Shown here: positions 16,601 to 17,811 of the stretch, in pieces
Layout of the letters: every line of letters starts with the position of its first letter
Position numbering within the stretch: the first letter of the stretch is position 1
Translations under genes and position numbers: made by a program
Notes under the pieces: model-generated
What the model was told of the DNA's origin: nothing
Database searches by the model: none
The model's input: only the letters and a program-made list of their open reading frames with translations
NCBI GenBank assembly: GCA_021204765.1
Contig: JAJPYU010000063.1
Span: 1 to 17,811 of the forward strand
Direction of reading: 5' to 3'
DNA length: 17,811 nucleotides
DNA from: Clostridiales bacterium
GTDB lineage: Bacteria > Bacillota > Clostridia > Lachnospirales > Lachnospiraceae

Positions 16601-17811
16601 CACTTCCACATCACAGGTATCATAGACTGATGAATCCACCGTGACGGTCAATGATCTGCTCCTCATAAGCATATCCCGGGTGATTTCCTCAGGGCTCTCT
16701 GTGAACTCGTAGAGCGTTGTCTTATCCGGCTCGGCGTCCCCATCCTCCGTTCCGTCTGTGATCCAGTATTGTATCAGGTTTATCCCGGAATAATCGGAAT
16801 CCGCCTCTTCCACATCTATGACCACATCCACATCCCCGTTATAATATCCGTATACATCCTCATCTCCATTATCTGAGACCGGGGCGGAGGGAGTGATCGT
16901 GATCTCACTGGCTGTCATGTCCACTATGCATCCGTCAGAACTCACATAGATGTAATTCCCGGCATAATCCGTTATCCTCAGGTAGATGACAAACTGTTCG
17001 TCAGAGGAAATGCTGAAATCGCTGTAATCAGAGAATTCTCCTTCAGTATAAAATCCATCCATATCATCTTCTGAATAAGCAAGCGGATAAGATGTTTTAT
17101 AATATTCCACAGTACAGGGGCTGGTGTCATCAGAGCTTTCAGCAGTCACATCAGCGGTGACCTTACTGCATAAACCAAAAGTCAGTTTTGTCAGCAGCCT
17201 GCTCCAGGTTTCCTCAAGCACGGTGACAGAACCCATCGGATCCGTTCGGTCTAACGTAAAGGAATATATATTGTCTCCTGAGTCGTCAGAGCTTCCGGAG
17301 TCTTTATCTGCACTGCAGGACATGCCGGCTTTATCCGTATATTCTATGGACCACTCATAGTTCGCATCAGTTGTAAATGATATAGTCGCTGTATGAACGG
17401 AAGAATCCTCATCACTCGCAGTCCATCCGGAGATCATATCCTCATCAGAGCTTAAATCCACATCGTCTCCATTTACATCCGTGGCGGTAATCGTGATACC
17501 GTCAGTCGCATTATCCGCGTCAAATACATCGCTTCTGTCTACAACAGTAATCTCGACGGTTCTGGTGACATTGTAGTATCCCTCCCTTGCATACTCAGAA
17601 TTTATACCGTTATCAGTCATGCTCACGCTGACTGTGGGCGCGGTGGAATCAATCTCCAATGTCACGCCTGCAGAATTCTCGTTTCCGGCATTATCTTCCA
17701 CCGTGACTTCCACAACAACATCCTCTGAATTGTTTTCCGATGCATCGACAGTGATATTGCCGCTCCATTCTTCTGTAAGCTGAGCCTGGGTCGGGTCTTC
17801 TGTCTCAAATG
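13622..17811 (-). CDS. Giant Ig-like repeat membrane protein, 5' end outside the window
   Basis: The frame is open to the window edge, giving at least 1,395 residues. The GTG at 17713 is an internal valine. The visible part is a string of about eleven Ig-like modules of 100-125 residues, many ending 'DxAGN...F.iD.TaP', with recurring RTATVTVTER and NFDADAV motifs and WSRLLxKLTFG modules. It ends with one membrane helix (FIGTIVAAAVAVCLIIFLI, about 13658-13723) and a basic tail KRKKTGKRRFK. This predicts a type I protein with a very long outer region and an 11-residue cytoplasmic tail. Compositionally it is rich in Asp, Ser and Thr. It overlaps the FHA gene by 4 bases and is the first visible gene of the secretion operon. 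A surface stalk or secretion-channel extension analogous to EsaA is my inference; an adhesin is the alternative. Confidence 0.88.
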   Translation of the reverse strand, partial: FETEDPTQAQLTEEWSGNITVDASENNSEDVVVEVTVEDNAGNENSAGVTLEIDSTAPTVSVSMTDNGINSEYAREGYYNVTRTVEITVVDRSDVFDADNATDGITITATDVNGDDVDLSSDEDMISGWTASDEDSSVHTATISFTTDANYEWSIEYTDKAGMSCSADKDSGSSDDSGDNIYSFTLDRTDPMGSVTVLEETWSRLLTKLTFGLCSKVTADVTAESSDDTSPCTVEYYKTSYPLAYSEDDMDGFYTEGEFSDYSDFSISSDEQFVIYLRITDYAGNYIYVSSDGCIVDMTASEITITPSAPVSDNGDEDVYGYYNGDVDVVIDVEEADSDYSGINLIQYWITDGTEDGDAEPDKTTLYEFTESPEEITRDMLMRSRSLTVTVDSSVYDTCDVEVHVYTIDNAGNENTQTITLDIDVTSPAIEISYDNNTARNDTYFNAMRTATVTVTERTHHFDADAATYGIVISAVDAYGSEVDSAYTVNDWTTEEGDTPDEDTHTATISYNKDANYTVAASYTDKAENKAADPDTGDSVAPYSFTVDTTAPTGTVTASGSKGDMVWSRLLSKLTFGFFSNKNIKVTSTQGDATSPIESVKYYKTTSSAAMTAAQLAKQSGWADFKGLTLKTDQQAVVYFKITDMAGNVTYISTDGMIADDTAPTESADPQITVSPQQPVNGFYDGNVKVAISVKDPTAGDTFAGLKEIRYEVTNMGSITQAGTLYSFTNTSPSISDLKQSWSGNITVDASLNNSNNVKITVYADDNAGNTSQASASIKIDVTAPAISVSYNNNSPDSGSYYRSSRTATVTVTERNFDADAVTVNITNSDGSVPKISGWTTVSGSGNGDSTKHVATITYSADGDYTFAIACTDRAGNRNLAVTYAAGTANATEFTIDRTLPAITVSYDNNSSAGDRYFNAARTATITVREHNFDVSRVTFTRTASLDGSQIAAPSVSWSNSGDVHTATIAYTADGDYSFDVSMTDMAGNASGQVSYGDSVAACDFTIDLTIGKPLITGVENGASYKGDVIPGIDFSDVNLDSYEITLLRTRRDEIDVDVTDQFITEITTNGHGGAGEFNTFEKIQDNDGIYTLTVAVRDKAGNEESEAVIFTVNRFGSVYVFNQALLDLEDSYVQAVNNELVITEYNPDRLLEGSLMIEVTKDGAPAADVAYEVSPEINKYVSVAASGWYQYEYTLDTANFSEDGIYSIIVSSEDEAGNLPETTNYEDCEVLFRVDTTPAELSNAAGLEGAIVNAGSVDVEFELFDAIGLRTATICLDGEAYRTYSGEDIEGLTGYSGSFTIDAAGHAQSVRFVVEDMAGNILDTDAQDESGNYLFVPGFGFNRSITVSTNALVRWFANKPLFIGTIVAAAVAVCLIIFLILFMKRKKTGKRRFK
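14780..15106 (-). repeat. Fourth N-type Ig module
   Basis: Begins AITVSYDNN, carries RTATITVREHNFDVSRV, and ends CDFTIDLTI. Directly follows another N module, breaking the N-W-Y order. The three modules after it (toward the membrane) are Ig-like but of other types. Confidence 0.65.
15107..15454 (-). repeat. Third N-type Ig module
   Basis: Begins AISVSYNNN, carries RTATVTVTERNFDADAV, and ends EFTIDRTLP. It starts what would be a third supermodule, but no W module follows. Confidence 0.65.
15455..16525 (-). repeat. Ig supermodule copy 2 (N-W-Y modules)
   Basis: Same module order as copy 1: N (RTATVTVTER), W (WSRLLSKLTFG, then VKYYKTT) and Y (FYDGNVKV, then YADDNAGNTS). The W motif DNA (16080-16111) is clearly related to that of copy 1 (17175-17206), 1,095 bases away, so an old in-frame duplication of about 1.1 kb is likely. 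Confidence 0.7.
16526..17635 (-). repeat. Ig supermodule copy 1 (N-W-Y modules)
   Basis: Three Ig-like modules in a fixed order: N (YYNVTRTVEITVVDR, then FDAD), W (WSRLLTKLTFG, then VEYYKTS) and Y (YYNGDVDV, then YTIDNAGNENT). About 370 residues. The same order recurs in the next 357 residues, and the tail of another Y module precedes it at the window edge. Confidence 0.7.

Noticed and set aside
17711..17713. GTG as the start of the Ig-like protein
   Set aside because: The same frame continues without a stop to the window edge and encodes more of an Ig module (the pattern WSGNITVDAS recurs later in the protein), so this is an internal valine.

Overview
The window looks like a chromosomal segment of a Gram-positive anaerobe of the Bacillota, most likely a Clostridia/Lachnospiraceae-type genome. 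The reasons are the strong Shine-Dalgarno sequences, a Firmicutes type VIIb secretion (T7SSb) set (EssC, EsaB/YukD, WXG100, LXG) and a very long Ig-like surface protein with a C-terminal membrane anchor. Family names rest on motifs read by eye; no database search was possible. Every gene I can support is on the minus strand, so transcription runs from high to low coordinates.

Region 1, 17811-6501: a secretion-core operon. In order of transcription it encodes a giant single-pass membrane protein of tandem Ig-like modules (its 5' end lies outside the window), an FHA protein with a degenerate kinase-like N-terminus, a receiver-plus-MinD-like ATPase, EsaB (ubiquitin-like), EssC (FHA, two membrane helices, three FtsK/SpoIIIE ATPase modules) and the WXG100 protein EsxA. 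From the Ig protein to EssC the genes overlap by 4 bases or lie 3-12 bases apart. EsxA follows an 84-base gap and is bracketed by RNA hairpins. No canonical EsaA, EssA or EssB is present. The FHA/pseudokinase-like protein, the ATPase and the Ig protein stand where those would be expected.

Region 2, about 6420-1988: an effector cassette, visibly more AT-rich in places. It encodes a 364-residue protein that reads like a zinc-dead M16 (insulinase-fold) peptidase, a small Lap1-like helical protein, a 475-residue LXG protein with an unusual Gly/Ala-rich beta C-terminus, a YwqH/DUF5082-like helical partner, a small beta-rich protein and a two-helix membrane protein that is a candidate immunity or accessory factor. 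The likely logic is that EssC in the membrane exports EsxA and the LXG protein, with the helical partners binding the LXG stalk for targeting.

Region 3, 1972-1: a strong hairpin separates the cassette from leuA, a yeast/actinobacterial-type 2-isopropylmalate synthase of leucine biosynthesis, which has its own candidate extended -10 promoter and a textbook ribosome binding site. The last 147 bases hold no gene, only a long imperfect inverted repeat at the window edge. No gap between genes exceeds 300 bases. I saw no tRNA, rRNA, CRISPR array, insertion sequence or transposase.
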